From Zhongshania aquimaris (GTDB lineage: Bacteria; Pseudomonadota; Gammaproteobacteria; Pseudomonadales; Spongiibacteraceae), in assembly GCF_019312595.1 (NCBI RefSeq), contig NZ_JAHWDQ010000004.1, positions 248,001 to 312,000 of the forward strand: 64,000 nucleotides of DNA, given 5' to 3'. The notes under the pieces were generated by a model. The model ran no database searches, was not told where the DNA came from, and saw nothing but the letters and a program-made list of their open reading frames with translations. Both the position numbers and the translations under genes were made by a program. Positions 44,936 through 54,703 of this stretch are shown here, piece by piece. Numbering within the stretch: position 1 is the stretch's first letter; every line of letters starts with the position of its first letter.

Positions 44936-46624
44936 TCAAACTTCAAGTCTTTGCTCATCGAGCATTTCAGACATGGCTTCGCGCATTTTAAATTTCTGCA
45001 TCTTTCCCGTAACCGTCATAGGATAGTCGTCGACGAACTGAACATAGCGAGGCACCTTAAAGTGGGCGATCTTCCCCTTACACCAGGCCCGCAACTCTTC
45101 GCTATCCATGCCCTCTCCATTTTTCAATTTAACCCAAACACACACTTCCTCTCCCATTCGCTCATCAGGAATACCAAACACTTGAGCCTCCTGAATTTTC
45201 GGATGGGTATAAAGAAACTCTTCGATCTCACGCGGGTAAATATTTTCGCCGCCCCGAATCACCATGTCCTTGGTTCGTCCGACAATACGTACATAGCCAT
45301 CTTCGTCCATAACACCGATATCACCAGAGTGCAGCCAACCGCCAGTATCGATGGTTTCGCGAGTTTTCTCTTCATCATTCCAATAGCCACGCATCACCGA
45401 ATAACCACGGGTACATACCTCGCCCTTTTCCCCAACCTCTACTACCCTACCGTCGTCATCAGCTATTTTTACTTCAATTCGTGGAACGGCCCGCCCAACA
45501 GTCTCGATTCGGTTGCGCAATGAATCCTCGGGCTTGGTGATCAGATTGATTGGACTGAGTTCGGTCTGCCCATAAGCAATTAAGATATTTTCCATATTCA
45601 TATCTGATATCACCCGCCGCATGACTTGTTCTGGACATGTCGCACCAGCCATCACACCGGTACGCAGACTTGAGAGGTTAAAGCTGGAAAAGCTAGGATG
45701 ATCTAGCTCGGCAATAAACATGGTAGGGACGCCGTGCAATACCGTGCACTTCTCTTCCTGCACCGCTTCTAATGTGGATACCGGATCGAAAGCTAACTCT
45801 GGAAAAACCGCCGCGGCTCCACTGGTGACGCAGGTGAGATTGCCCAGCACCATACCAAAACAGTGATAGAGCGGAACAGGAATACACAAGCGATCATGCT
45901 CGTTCAGAGACATGGCACGTCCGACCAGGTTGCCGTTGTTAAGAATATTGCAATGGGTCAGCGTGGCTCCCTTTGGCCGCCCAGTAGTGCCACTCGTAAA
46001 CTGAATATTAATTGGATCATCTGGGCGCAAATCTTGCGCCAGCGTCAACAAACGATGAGACTCAACCTCACCACCCATCCCACATACAGCGGGGAAGTTA
46101 AGCATACCGTCCGTAAGCTCTGTCCCCATACGAATTATCATGTCGAGATGCGGCAATTTTTCGATCTTTAGCGCACAGGCATCACCTGATTTAATTTCGG
46201 GGCCGAGCTCATTGAGCATATCCAGATAGTTACTGGATTTAAAGCTCTCGGCGGTGACAAGCACACGACACTCTACTTTATTCAGGGCGTACTCAAGTTC
46301 GAAAAGCCTATAAGCAGGGTTAACGCACACCATGATGGCGCCGATTTTAGCCGTCGCGAATTGGGTAACACACCATTCAAAACTATTAGGCCCCCAAATA
46401 CCCACTCGATCGCCGGGTTGAATACCAAGAGCTAATAGACCTTTCGCAAGGCGATCAACTTCATATCGGTACTCTCGATAACTCCAGCGGACGTTCTGGT
46501 GCCGCACTATCAACGCATCTTCATCCGGAAACCGATCTGCTACTTGATTGAAATAATTCCCAATTGTGTCGTAAATTAACGGTTGGTCTGCATCCCCACA
46601 ACTGTAGCTTTTACTTAACTTCAT
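44936..46624 (-). CDS. Fatty-acyl-CoA synthetase, ACSF2-like
   Basis: AMP-binding enzyme of 562 residues. Motifs are IQFTSGTTGRPKGATLTHCN near residue 200, PLYHCFGMVLGNL, YGQTELSPIN, GWLHSGDIGVMDEDGYVRI and MVIRGGENIYPREIEEFL, with MTVTGKMQKFKMRE at the C-terminus. Length and motif wording match the ACSF2 group, which activates medium-chain acids. It directly follows the TonB receptor gene (27 bases). Downstream a 13-base inverted repeat (TCACGA-G-TCGTGA, 44921-44933) has no T-run. Confidence 0.9.
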   Translation of the reverse strand: MKLSKSYSCGDADQPLIYDTIGNYFNQVADRFPDEDALIVRHQNVRWSYREYRYEVDRLAKGLLALGIQPGDRVGIWGPNSFEWCVTQFATAKIGAIMVCVNPAYRLFELEYALNKVECRVLVTAESFKSSNYLDMLNELGPEIKSGDACALKIEKLPHLDMIIRMGTELTDGMLNFPAVCGMGGEVESHRLLTLAQDLRPDDPINIQFTSGTTGRPKGATLTHCNILNNGNLVGRAMSLNEHDRLCIPVPLYHCFGMVLGNLTCVTSGAAAVFPELAFDPVSTLEAVQEEKCTVLHGVPTMFIAELDHPSFSSFNLSSLRTGVMAGATCPEQVMRRVISDMNMENILIAYGQTELSPINLITKPEDSLRNRIETVGRAVPRIEVKIADDDGRVVEVGEKGEVCTRGYSVMRGYWNDEEKTRETIDTGGWLHSGDIGVMDEDGYVRIVGRTKDMVIRGGENIYPREIEEFLYTHPKIQEAQVFGIPDERMGEEVCVWVKLKNGEGMDSEELRAWCKGKIAHFKVPRYVQFVDDYPMTVTGKMQKFKMREAMSEMLDEQRLEV

Positions 46625-46651
46625 ATTATTGACCTCTAACTTCTATCGCTA

Positions 46652-48919
46652 TTAGAAACTGCCAGATAGGCGCACGCTAAATGACATGGGAGTAATATAA
46701 TAAAACTCATTGGCCGCAGCCTCAGGCACTGGAAGCCCAGAGGTAAATGCGTTGGTAATCCCACGTTCATCAGTAACGTTATTTGCTATAAGCGAAATTT
46801 TTGGGAGCCATTTGTAGCTTTCATTCGACAGGCTTAACTGCAAGTCGACTTGATGATAGCCATAAATTTCCATGCCATTAAAGAAGGGCTGAGTTGATCC
46901 AATAGCGGTGTAGCTTGCAAACCCTCCAACGGTCCAGTTACCGAAGATCTGTTGAAACGATAGTGTGGTGGCTGACTGTGTCTTGGGTGCAAGAGGCCAC
47001 CGAGACCCCGAAGGTATTGCAGTACCATCAGAGGTAGAAAACTCTGCGGTAGTGACTGTATCGGCATAGGATAGAGAAGATGTCAGCATCAGACCGGCCC
47101 AAGGAAAAAGATACTGTACTGCCACGTCAAGACCTTTACTTTCCACACCGCCGACGTTGTCGATATAGACTGCTAAGCCAGAGGCATCCGGCTGTAAACT
47201 TTGGGGCTTATCCCAATCGACCTGGTACGCAGTCAGATCTAATCTCAATGTGTTGTCAAACCACTCTGTTCTAATACCTAGCTCGTAATTCCACAACGTA
47301 TCAGACTCAAACGTTTCTGGTGCCGAATTTTGAGACAGTGGCGTAGTCACTCCAAACTGAACGCCGCCAACTCGGAAGCCTTTAGACGCTAAAGCATAAG
47401 TAAGGATCTCGTCAGTGACGTTCCATGTGACAGAAAGCTTGGGATTAAATCCGTCCTCCTCAACACGGCCTGACAAGGTAAAATTGGGAGAACCTTGTTG
47501 GGTCAAAACAAATAGACCATTTTGTCTATTGTCACCACCCGACGTGGTTTTGTACTTCCGGCCACCCACCGCTACCTCAATATCCTTGGTTAATCGGTAG
47601 CTAATCTCGCCAAAAATAGCCTGCTCTTCAACCACTACATCTGCAACCGATCCAAGAACAATAGGGTTACCTTGCGCGGTAAAAAGGTCACTGCTCTGCA
47701 ATTGCAGTGGAGAAAGAAAATCCAAAATAGGTAAAACAAAAGGAGCGTCAACAGCAACTGGTACGGTCAGTGTAGTCTGAATATCCTGTTTCCAATCGAA
47801 GTAGCCAATCGTCCACTTGAAATCCTGGTTGAATTCATCGTTGGACACAATGCGAAACTCGTGACCTGTTGTTTCGGATTCACCAGTATAAGCTTGTGCT
47901 TGCAATGCCAAGTCTCCGCTGCCTGAAACCCGCGAGGAGGCATCAAAAAACCTGTCGCCCGTCTTTTCGACATAAGAACCGTCGTAGACGAAGTCTGCCC
48001 AATGCCAAGTATAGCTCAATGAAAGATTTGCTAATTTGTAGTCGGTATCATCTGGGCTGCTGCGCGGCCGATTTCTGGTCACCAATGCACCATTGTCTGA
48101 GTCCACAATTCCCACGTCTTTCTTCAAGGTATCTTGCCACGCAGCAGTGAACAACGTATCCCACTTGGCAGTGGGCTGAAAAGCAAGCAACACACGTCCG
48201 CCTTCCTGCTCGATTTCATTCACATCTTTCTGGCCTAGCTGTAGATTATCGACATATCCCGGCGCAGTGCGTTTAAACGCCATCGCACGCAGTGCCAGCT
48301 TGTCCGATACAATAGGCGCATTCAGCGCAGCGCCGTAAGTCGGCTCCTTAGCACCACCTTTAATCGAAGTCTGCTGCGCAAACCATTTCAACTCATTCCC
48401 TTCAAAGCTTGGTCTTTCCGGAACGTAGCGGACAGCGCCGTTAAGGGCAGAAGCACCATAGAGTGTTCCCTGAGGCCCTTTCAACACCTCAACTGACTGC
48501 ATATCAAACGGATTAGGATCCAACGATACAAAGGGCACATAAGTATCAGAGAACGACACATTGCCAAAGAGAATCCCCGTCGTGGAACTCGTTCCGATAT
48601 CTGACGAGATTCCTCGGATGGTGACTCGCGCTGGACTGTCCCCCGTCGAAGTCATATTAGCCCCTGGAACAAGCTTAATGATGTCCGCGGCATCTTGCGC
48701 CCCTCGCGCCTCGAGATCCTCACCTGAAAATGCGGAAATGCTGGCCGCAATTTCTCTGAGATTTTCGCTTCGTTTTGTCGCAGTAACTATAATTTCTTCT
48801 ATAGTACGAGTACTACTTGCTTGTGACTTCCCATCTGACACCTTCTTTTGAGCGTAGACGGATGGCACGCAAATAAAAAATGCAATCAAGACACCGAACT
48901 GTTTCATCTGGAATTTCAT
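46652..48919 (-). CDS. TonB-dependent outer-membrane receptor
   Basis: Receptor of about 755 residues. The signal peptide is MKFQMKQFGVLIAFFICVP, cut after VYAQ. The plug contains IEEIIVTATKRSENLREIAAS (TonB-box-like), MTSTGDSPARVTIRGISSD and VEVLKGPQGTLYGASALNG. The barrel ends SVRLSGSF. The start is the ATG at 48919 behind GGGAG; the longer frame to 49006 overlaps the trehalase. It is embedded between a trehalase and an acyl-CoA synthetase, so the cargo may be an acylated sugar (inference). Confidence 0.92.
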   Translation of the reverse strand: MKFQMKQFGVLIAFFICVPSVYAQKKVSDGKSQASSTRTIEEIIVTATKRSENLREIAASISAFSGEDLEARGAQDAADIIKLVPGANMTSTGDSPARVTIRGISSDIGTSSTTGILFGNVSFSDTYVPFVSLDPNPFDMQSVEVLKGPQGTLYGASALNGAVRYVPERPSFEGNELKWFAQQTSIKGGAKEPTYGAALNAPIVSDKLALRAMAFKRTAPGYVDNLQLGQKDVNEIEQEGGRVLLAFQPTAKWDTLFTAAWQDTLKKDVGIVDSDNGALVTRNRPRSSPDDTDYKLANLSLSYTWHWADFVYDGSYVEKTGDRFFDASSRVSGSGDLALQAQAYTGESETTGHEFRIVSNDEFNQDFKWTIGYFDWKQDIQTTLTVPVAVDAPFVLPILDFLSPLQLQSSDLFTAQGNPIVLGSVADVVVEEQAIFGEISYRLTKDIEVAVGGRKYKTTSGGDNRQNGLFVLTQQGSPNFTLSGRVEEDGFNPKLSVTWNVTDEILTYALASKGFRVGGVQFGVTTPLSQNSAPETFESDTLWNYELGIRTEWFDNTLRLDLTAYQVDWDKPQSLQPDASGLAVYIDNVGGVESKGLDVAVQYLFPWAGLMLTSSLSYADTVTTAEFSTSDGTAIPSGSRWPLAPKTQSATTLSFQQIFGNWTVGGFASYTAIGSTQPFFNGMEIYGYHQVDLQLSLSNESYKWLPKISLIANNVTDERGITNAFTSGLPVPEAAANEFYYITPMSFSVRLSGSF

Positions 48920-48947
48920 CACTTTTAACTCCCAATTATTATTTTCA

Positions 48948-50738
48948 TCAATCAAATCCGACCACCGCGGCGATCTCGTCACTAGCGTGGATAAGTTCAA
49001 AGCCAAGCACTTTATTCAGCATCCAGACAAAGCTGGCGTTGGTCCACAAGAAGCCTTCCTGCACAGGATACTGATGGCGATTACTTTCAGGCAGATCGCA
49101 ATGCTCCACATCGATGCGCTCGTAAAAGCCACCGTGCCTATGGAAAATTTCAGCCAATGTTCTGGTCCATCGATTAGCAATATCTTTTGCTTGCTCGGTG
49201 TAGCCATAATTCAAAAAGCCAGCAACAGCCATCATTTGAGCTGGCGCCCAACCATTGCCACCATCCCATTGATGAACTGTGGGGCGTACAGTGTTGCTTG
49301 CAAGCCCTCCATGTCGTAATAACTCACTGGATGACATGGCAACTAAACGCGCCTGTCTTTTTGACGCGACCCCAACGTACAGCGGAGCAAACGTTGTAAA
49401 ATCCACTCCCGGACTAAACTGCTTATTGGACAGATTCAGACTGCGATAATAGCCTGCCTTTTCATCCCATAAATGCCTATCAATAGACGACCTACGCGCC
49501 GATGCAATCGCCGTGAACCGCTCATATTCATATGCCAGACCACAGAATCTGCTCAGCCAAGCAACATCTGAGGCAAACCCTGCCAGAAGCGCATTCAGAA
49601 GTACTGGCGCAAAATTAGTAATTTCGTTGCGAGCGGAATCGCCGTTAAATATCTCAGTGAAATCGAGCCCCGATTCCGCCATAGCTCTAACATCTCGCAA
49701 ACTCTTCCCTAACAGCGCCTCGTCATCTTTCCCATACCGCTCTGGACGCTCAACATCAAGCTCATCCCAGTGGCGGTGAAGCCCGTAAGAGCGATCAAAT
49801 CGTCGGTTTTCATCAGACCAAAAATTATCGAACTCACCGGCAAGCAAAGGGACAGCCCGATCTGAAACCCAATGCCTTAGTTTTTCAGAAAGTAACTTAT
49901 CATTACTCTCCTTTGCCTTTCGTTGGGTAGCCTCAACCACTGAACGAACCAGTCGGCTGGACAACGGCGGCTGAGATCGGGTTAGGTAGTAATCGCGATT
50001 TCCGTTGGGCACAAATCCAAAATGCCTTATCTGTTCAAGCAGATTTTCCGCTTGCATTTGCGCTAACTCCAACCTACCGGTGAGGATCAACCCATCGATG
50101 CTGAATCCTGTATCCCAATAGTATGACTCTAGGAATCGTCCTGCAGGAATTAGAAAAGGGTAAGGCGTGGGAATCAGGGAGCCCGAAGCGACGCCAGACG
50201 ATAGCTTGCAAAGTTTGGACCAGTGCGCTTCAACATAATCAAACGCATTTACAATTAATATGTCACTGTGTTGCAACGTAACTCGCTGCTTAAACAGACC
50301 GTTGGGGGCGATGGATAACGGCTCTTCGGGTCCATACGCACTGTCAATATAGGCCTTTAACACATCTCGCCGCCTTTCGGCGCCACGTGAGTCCACTAGT
50401 GCGAATTTCCGCGCCCAATGTTTGGTAAAGTTTTCATCCACAGACCGCATGGTAAAATCTGAAATAGGCTTATAGTCGTCATACAGCCCTATAATCCGAG
50501 CCTCTTCTACCAATGGGCTTGACAAGCCGGGAGAAGCTAGACTGGGAATAACCGTCTTCGCTGGCGCTGAATCGGGTAAATGCAGTTCATTAACAGACGG
50601 AATTTCCGGATAACGCTGAGATTTTCGCAACCGGGTGGCATGTGCCACCCTCGCTTCGATGGCGGTGATACCAGACACGCCCAGCGTCGCCTTATCAGCA
50701 ACGCGCCATTCAAATTCCAGTAATTGCGATAGAGTCAT
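48948..50738 (-). CDS. Alpha,alpha-trehalase, glycoside hydrolase family 37
   Basis: GH37 enzyme of 596 residues. Signature 1 appears as PAGRFLESYYWDTGF (residues 198-212) and signature 2 as QWDGGNGWAPAQ (490-501). NGNRDYYLTRSQPP (245-258) matches the substrate-binding loop. The likely catalytic acid is Asp359 in ESGLDF and the base Glu540 in FYERIDVE, followed by YPVQEGFLWTN. It hydrolyses trehalose to two glucose molecules. No signal peptide is seen, so it is cytoplasmic. The N-terminal 150 residues are divergent from E. coli TreA/TreF. Its ATG overlaps the upstream esterase stop (TAATG). Location among esterases and CoA ligases is unusual for a trehalase. Confidence 0.88.
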   Translation of the reverse strand: MTLSQLLEFEWRVADKATLGVSGITAIEARVAHATRLRKSQRYPEIPSVNELHLPDSAPAKTVIPSLASPGLSSPLVEEARIIGLYDDYKPISDFTMRSVDENFTKHWARKFALVDSRGAERRRDVLKAYIDSAYGPEEPLSIAPNGLFKQRVTLQHSDILIVNAFDYVEAHWSKLCKLSSGVASGSLIPTPYPFLIPAGRFLESYYWDTGFSIDGLILTGRLELAQMQAENLLEQIRHFGFVPNGNRDYYLTRSQPPLSSRLVRSVVEATQRKAKESNDKLLSEKLRHWVSDRAVPLLAGEFDNFWSDENRRFDRSYGLHRHWDELDVERPERYGKDDEALLGKSLRDVRAMAESGLDFTEIFNGDSARNEITNFAPVLLNALLAGFASDVAWLSRFCGLAYEYERFTAIASARRSSIDRHLWDEKAGYYRSLNLSNKQFSPGVDFTTFAPLYVGVASKRQARLVAMSSSELLRHGGLASNTVRPTVHQWDGGNGWAPAQMMAVAGFLNYGYTEQAKDIANRWTRTLAEIFHRHGGFYERIDVEHCDLPESNRHQYPVQEGFLWTNASFVWMLNKVLGFELIHASDEIAAVVGFD

Positions 50739-51652
50739 TAACGCAACTCTCCAACGATCAAATCAATCGCCTCAGGCGCGACTGAACATATGCTGGCTAA
50801 CGACAAGAAGCCATGCGGCATCCGCAGATAGTTTTCGTATCGCACAGGCACACCCGCTTCACGAAGACAATCCGCATACCTAGATCCATCATCTCTTAAA
50901 GGATCGCAATCAGCGGTTATGATCAACGCTGGAGGAAGTGCCGAAAGGTCAGTCGAACAGATCGGTGATATATAGGGGTTGCTCGCCTTCGCATTACCCT
51001 TATACACATTGACCATATCAACCATATCTTCACGCCGCAAACCAAGACGCGGAGGGTCTATCGACGCCGATTGCAAGGTGCCATCAAGGAAGGGATATAT
51101 AAGAACCTGTCGCTCAATTTTGACCTCCCCTCTTGCCTTGAGACACAGCGCGGCAGCAAGATTGCCGCCTGCGCTGTCGCCAACAACAATTACCGAACGC
51201 CCATCGACGGCAATAGTTTTCAACACATCCTCACAATCATTCAATCCGGCGGGAAAAGGAAAATCGGGAGCTAGGCGATATCCAACAGAGGTCACGTCTA
51301 GACCCAGCCGGTCGCACAAATTAGTGCACAGATAATCCAGCGAATCTTCGTTTCCGGCAAACCAGCCTCCACCGTGAATAAACAGTATTTGGCAAGCTCG
51401 ATCACTACTCACCTTGGGCAGGAATTTTTTCACCGGAATTACGCACTCCCGACCGTTCACGCTTCCTCGCTCTACGGTCACTTCGGGGATCGGAAGGAGC
51501 ATCCAAGGAGAAGGCCCCATAGCCGCACGCTTTTCCAAAGGCATTTGCATCACTTTTGCCCCGCCAGGAAAAAGTCGAAGCGCGACCAGTATCTCGGAAA
51601 CCGCCATAAAACCCCGTAAACGCCAGCCTTTAAGTGAAAGAATCGAACGCAC
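50738..51652 (-). CDS. Alpha/beta hydrolase, HSL-type carboxylesterase
   Basis: HSL esterase of about 304 residues with HGGGWFAGNEDS near residue 93, the nucleophile in VVGDSAGGNLAAA (Ser near 160), the acid in ADCDPLRDDGS and the base in RMPHGFLSL. The start is GTG at 51652, seven bases after GGAG. A TTG at 51664 or an ATG farther in (MAVSEILVAL) are alternatives. It heads the trehalase operon and is translationally coupled to it. Deacylation of an acylated trehalose before cleavage is a reasonable but unproven reading. Confidence 0.9.
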   Translation of the reverse strand: MRSILSLKGWRLRGFMAVSEILVALRLFPGGAKVMQMPLEKRAAMGPSPWMLLPIPEVTVERGSVNGRECVIPVKKFLPKVSSDRACQILFIHGGGWFAGNEDSLDYLCTNLCDRLGLDVTSVGYRLAPDFPFPAGLNDCEDVLKTIAVDGRSVIVVGDSAGGNLAAALCLKARGEVKIERQVLIYPFLDGTLQSASIDPPRLGLRREDMVDMVNVYKGNAKASNPYISPICSTDLSALPPALIITADCDPLRDDGSRYADCLREAGVPVRYENYLRMPHGFLSLASICSVAPEAIDLIVGELR

Positions 51653-52179
51653 AATGAACTCCAATCTTTTAAATTATAGTTATTCGACACACAGATGACG
51701 TAAGAAGCGCACCCACCTACACACACCACACATGATCGACAGCCATATAACAGTGAGCACAATCTAACAATTAATGCACACGATTGCAATAAGGCGGAAT
51801 TACGTAATAACCCGTACACTACAAGCCTCAATATTATAATTAACTAACTGTTTTACATATATTTTATTAAAAAAAACAGATTTAACGCCGCCATACAATT
51901 AAACCATTCCCCATAAAAAAACCCCTAAATTGCAAACCTGTGCATTTGAGCATACAATTCCCGTTCGCAGATGCATTTGATCGATACCGCTCGGAGATAC
52001 AGGGAAGCACCCCAGCTATCAGCAACTACCAAGCTAATCGGAACCGCAGCATTACAAATAGCAACCACCAGACAACCTTTCTTGAAACTGATAGCGTATA
52101 AGTACTGGGCAAGCACAATAGAAATATCGCGTATCCATCGCAAATCTGCTTAACAAACACTGGGAAATGAAATAACTCC
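51653..52179. promoter_or_regulatory. Divergent promoter region with two TGCA-N6-TGCA elements
   Basis: This AT-rich gap of 527 bases separates the esterase/trehalase operon from the LacI-family gene. Two TGCA-N6-TGCA inverted elements lie at 51775-51788 and 51931-51944, and a perfect ATTACGTAAT palindrome at 51799-51808. They are candidate LacI-family operators; no strong longer palindrome is seen. I find no credible gene in the gap, only short frames. Confidence 0.35.
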
Positions 52180-53178
52180 ATGACACACAAAAAGCGTCCT
52201 ATAGGCATGGTAGACATTGCGCGGCTAGCAGGAGTCTCCCGCCCCACCGTTTCGCGAGCGTTACAAGGCAGCCCATTAGTCAACGAAGAAACGAAAGAGC
52301 GAATCAGAGAGATTGCCTTACGCCATGGCTATATTGTCAATCGAAGCGCACAGAATCTCCGGCGCAAAAGAAACAATGTAATCGCTGTCGTTATTGACTT
52401 TCCGCACCTTCCAGAGAGTCGAATTTCCGATCCATTCCATTTTGAACTACTGGGAAATATCTCCAATGAACTAGCTAACCAAGGTCAAGACGTGCTGCTT
52501 TGCTCCACTCAGTCAGTCCACTCCGAACCTCTCGAACAAATGCTTTCTAGCAAAGGAGTAGACGGTATAATTTTCCTCGGCCAAAGTGGCGAGGAAGGTG
52601 AGCTCACCTCTCTGGCGAACAATGGCGTTCCGTTTGTTGTTTGGGGAGCAGAGCCGCAAAAGAAAGAATATTGCGTAGTTGGGAGCAACAATAAGCGAGG
52701 CGGAAAATTAGTCGCCAAAAGATTTACGGAGCTAGGCAGGACATCTGCCATGTTTGTTGGGCCAGACGATCACGACGAGATGAAACTCCGATTTTCAGGT
52801 TTCTCTTCTGAATGGAAAGGTGCTTTGGAAGAGCTGGCAGTTAAAGACATTTCCTTTCAATCCAGTCGTGATGCCGTTCTACATTGGCTAGATTCACATG
52901 ACTGGCATCCCGATGCAATCTTCGCGGGCAGCGATACCATGGCGATAGGAGTGCTTTCGGCACTAAAGGCAAAGGGCCTAAGCATCCCCTCTGACTGCAC
53001 CGTGTGCGGATATGACGACAGCCCTATTTCAATTTATCACAGCCCGTCACTGACCACTGTTAAGCAAGACACTTCCGCTGCGGGCATTCTTCTTGTCGCA
53101 AAGCTGATGAAAATAATTGAAGGTGAAATTCAAGAAAGTGAGATGCTTCGAACAGAATTAATAGAACGCGAAACGTAG
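52180..53178 (+). CDS. LacI-family transcriptional regulator
   Basis: Regulator of 332 residues. The N-terminal LacI helix-turn-helix is GMVDIARLAGVSRPTVSRAL, with the hinge helix NRSAQNLRRKR. The periplasmic-binding-protein-like core includes DGIIFLGQSG, VGSNNKRGGKLVAKRF, DAIFAGSDTMAIGVLSALK and VCGYDDSPIS. LacI proteins usually sense sugars. It diverges from the esterase/trehalase/receptor operon and is therefore the likely controller, perhaps answering to trehalose, glucose or a phosphorylated derivative. The ligand is not readable. Confidence 0.93.
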   Translation: MTHKKRPIGMVDIARLAGVSRPTVSRALQGSPLVNEETKERIREIALRHGYIVNRSAQNLRRKRNNVIAVVIDFPHLPESRISDPFHFELLGNISNELANQGQDVLLCSTQSVHSEPLEQMLSSKGVDGIIFLGQSGEEGELTSLANNGVPFVVWGAEPQKKEYCVVGSNNKRGGKLVAKRFTELGRTSAMFVGPDDHDEMKLRFSGFSSEWKGALEELAVKDISFQSSRDAVLHWLDSHDWHPDAIFAGSDTMAIGVLSALKAKGLSIPSDCTVCGYDDSPISIYHSPSLTTVKQDTSAAGILLVAKLMKIIEGEIQESEMLRTELIERET

Positions 53179-53367
53179 GCCAATCAGTTTTTAATCGACA
53201 ATAATAGCGATTATTTGCCCAAGAATGCGCCGAACTCTTGCAGCAGCAGAGCCTTGCACCTCCTAGCAAAGATACGGGCCCTAAAAGGAATACCTTGATA
53301 CACTCCTCCGCTAAGCCAAGCAGATTCTAGCTACAATTTTTTGTTTAGCCTGCCTAAGCAGAAATAA

Positions 53368-54272
53368 TCAAGGCACTGGAGCGCCATTACTAGCCTCCCA
53401 GATACGATACCACTGCTCGCGGCTGAGCTTGAAATTTTCGCTTCCTGCAGCCATTTTAACTCGTTCAATTTTGCCAGTTCCCAGCAGCGGAAAGGGTTTA
53501 CAAGGTAATGCGAGCGTCCAAGCATATATCACCTGCTCCGCCGTTTCTGCTCCCACCTCATCCTGAACCTCCTGCACCGCAGACATAACACGCCACCCCT
53601 TGTCATCGAACGGTGTCATGAGCGCCCCCCTGCCAGACAAGACCAAAGCATAGGGCTGATACCACCAGTCTGACATTGCTCAAACAAGCCACTGTCCAAC
53701 GCGGCAGTGTTGTACGGAGAAAACTCGACTTGGTTTGTCACTAAGCGTTGGTCACAAGCCTGCTGCAACAAAGCGAACTGCTGCACGCTAAAATTGGAAA
53801 CACCCACAGCGCGTACCTTACCCGACGAAAGCAATGTATCAAACGCCGAGGCGATTTCCTCAGCATGCATCAGGTAGTCTGGGCGGTGTATCAATAAAAG
53901 GTCGATATAGTCGGTGCGCAACTCGCGCAAAGAATTTTCTGTACTGGTAATAATTGATTGCGAACTGGAGTCATAGTGGTTAACTGCAGTGCCACCGAGC
54001 GGGCCAAAGCCCACCGGCCGGATTCCGCATTTAGTGACAATCTCCACCTGCCGCCGGAGTTCTGACTTTATAGCAAGAGCATCGCCAAAAGGCTTTTCAC
54101 TACTATAAACAAAAGCGTGATCCATAGTGGTCACACCGAGCTCTACGCACTGCTCAACAAAAGCAAGCAGCTGTCGAGGCGACATACCCCAGTGATTAAG
54201 TCGCCAAAAGCCAGCAATAAAACGCGAAAATTCTGGGCAGCCCCGCGTAAGCGGTGCGCGTGATAGGGTCAT
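53368..54272 (-). pseudogene. YdhF-like aldo/keto reductase, frameshifted at a G6 tract
   Basis: The first part (54272 down to about 53631) encodes an aldo/keto reductase with MDHAFVYSSEKPFG (Asp/Tyr), DYIDLLLIHRPDYLM (His) and VRAVGVSNFSVQQ, running into SPMLWSCLAGG and a premature stop at 53616. The missing C-terminus continues in another frame: ALMTPFDDKGWR, ETAEQVIYAWTLALP, FPLLGTGKIERVK and REQWYRIWEASNG, ending at 53368. The frames meet at six consecutive G (53625-53630 as C on the plus strand); a seventh G would restore one protein of about 301 residues. It may be a recent mutation, phase variation or a sequencing error. It stands alone between operons. Confidence 0.75.
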
Positions 54273-54295
54273 ATTATTTCATCCAAAAAAAATAT

Positions 54296-54310
54296 ACTTC
54301 GTCACGAAGT
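54296..54310. promoter_or_regulatory. ACTTCGT-C-ACGAAGT inverted repeat
   Basis: A perfect 15-base inverted repeat, 24 bases upstream of the aldo/keto reductase start on the minus strand. The position suits an operator for a redox- or electrophile-sensing regulator. A short mRNA hairpin is the other reading. No dedicated regulator gene is adjacent. Confidence 0.35.
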
Positions 54311-54703
54311 TTCATCGCAGCCGATGTAATGCATTTCGCTTAGATGATGACATAACACAAAGATTTTAGCTTGAACCTAACGATGCATCCCGTCAACAAC
54401 AGCCCAACAAGGCAAAATTATTAGCGACCAAGATACTGCCAATATTCTCACTACACACTGCGGCGCTACTAGACTAACAACTCAACAAGCAAGGCTTACG
54501 GATAAAATAATGACTCTCCAGCCTTTTAGCTATCTTAATCTGATAGACCACACTCGACAAATAGAGGAGTTATTCCTGATCTACATTCTGAGCGACAAGT
54601 CAGACGTGTGTGAACATTCACTAGCCACCTGGTCAGTATTAGAGATGATCATATAACCTGCAATAAGAAAATTATTTGCTTGCGATACTACAATTTCTAA
54701 CCC
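54311..54703. other. Intergenic region, no supported gene
   Basis: About 390 bases between the broken aldo/keto reductase and the end of the crotonase gene. The only frame of note is a 48-codon plus-strand ORF at 54510-54656 (begins MTLQPFSYLNL) with a weak GGA eight bases upstream. I recognise no family and do not call it a gene. No clear terminator for the minus-strand operon is seen near 54700. Confidence 0.4.

Noticed and set aside
54510-54656. A 48-codon plus-strand ORF with a weak ribosome binding site
   Set aside because: No family, no operon context and no composition signal. It could be chance in a 430-base gap.
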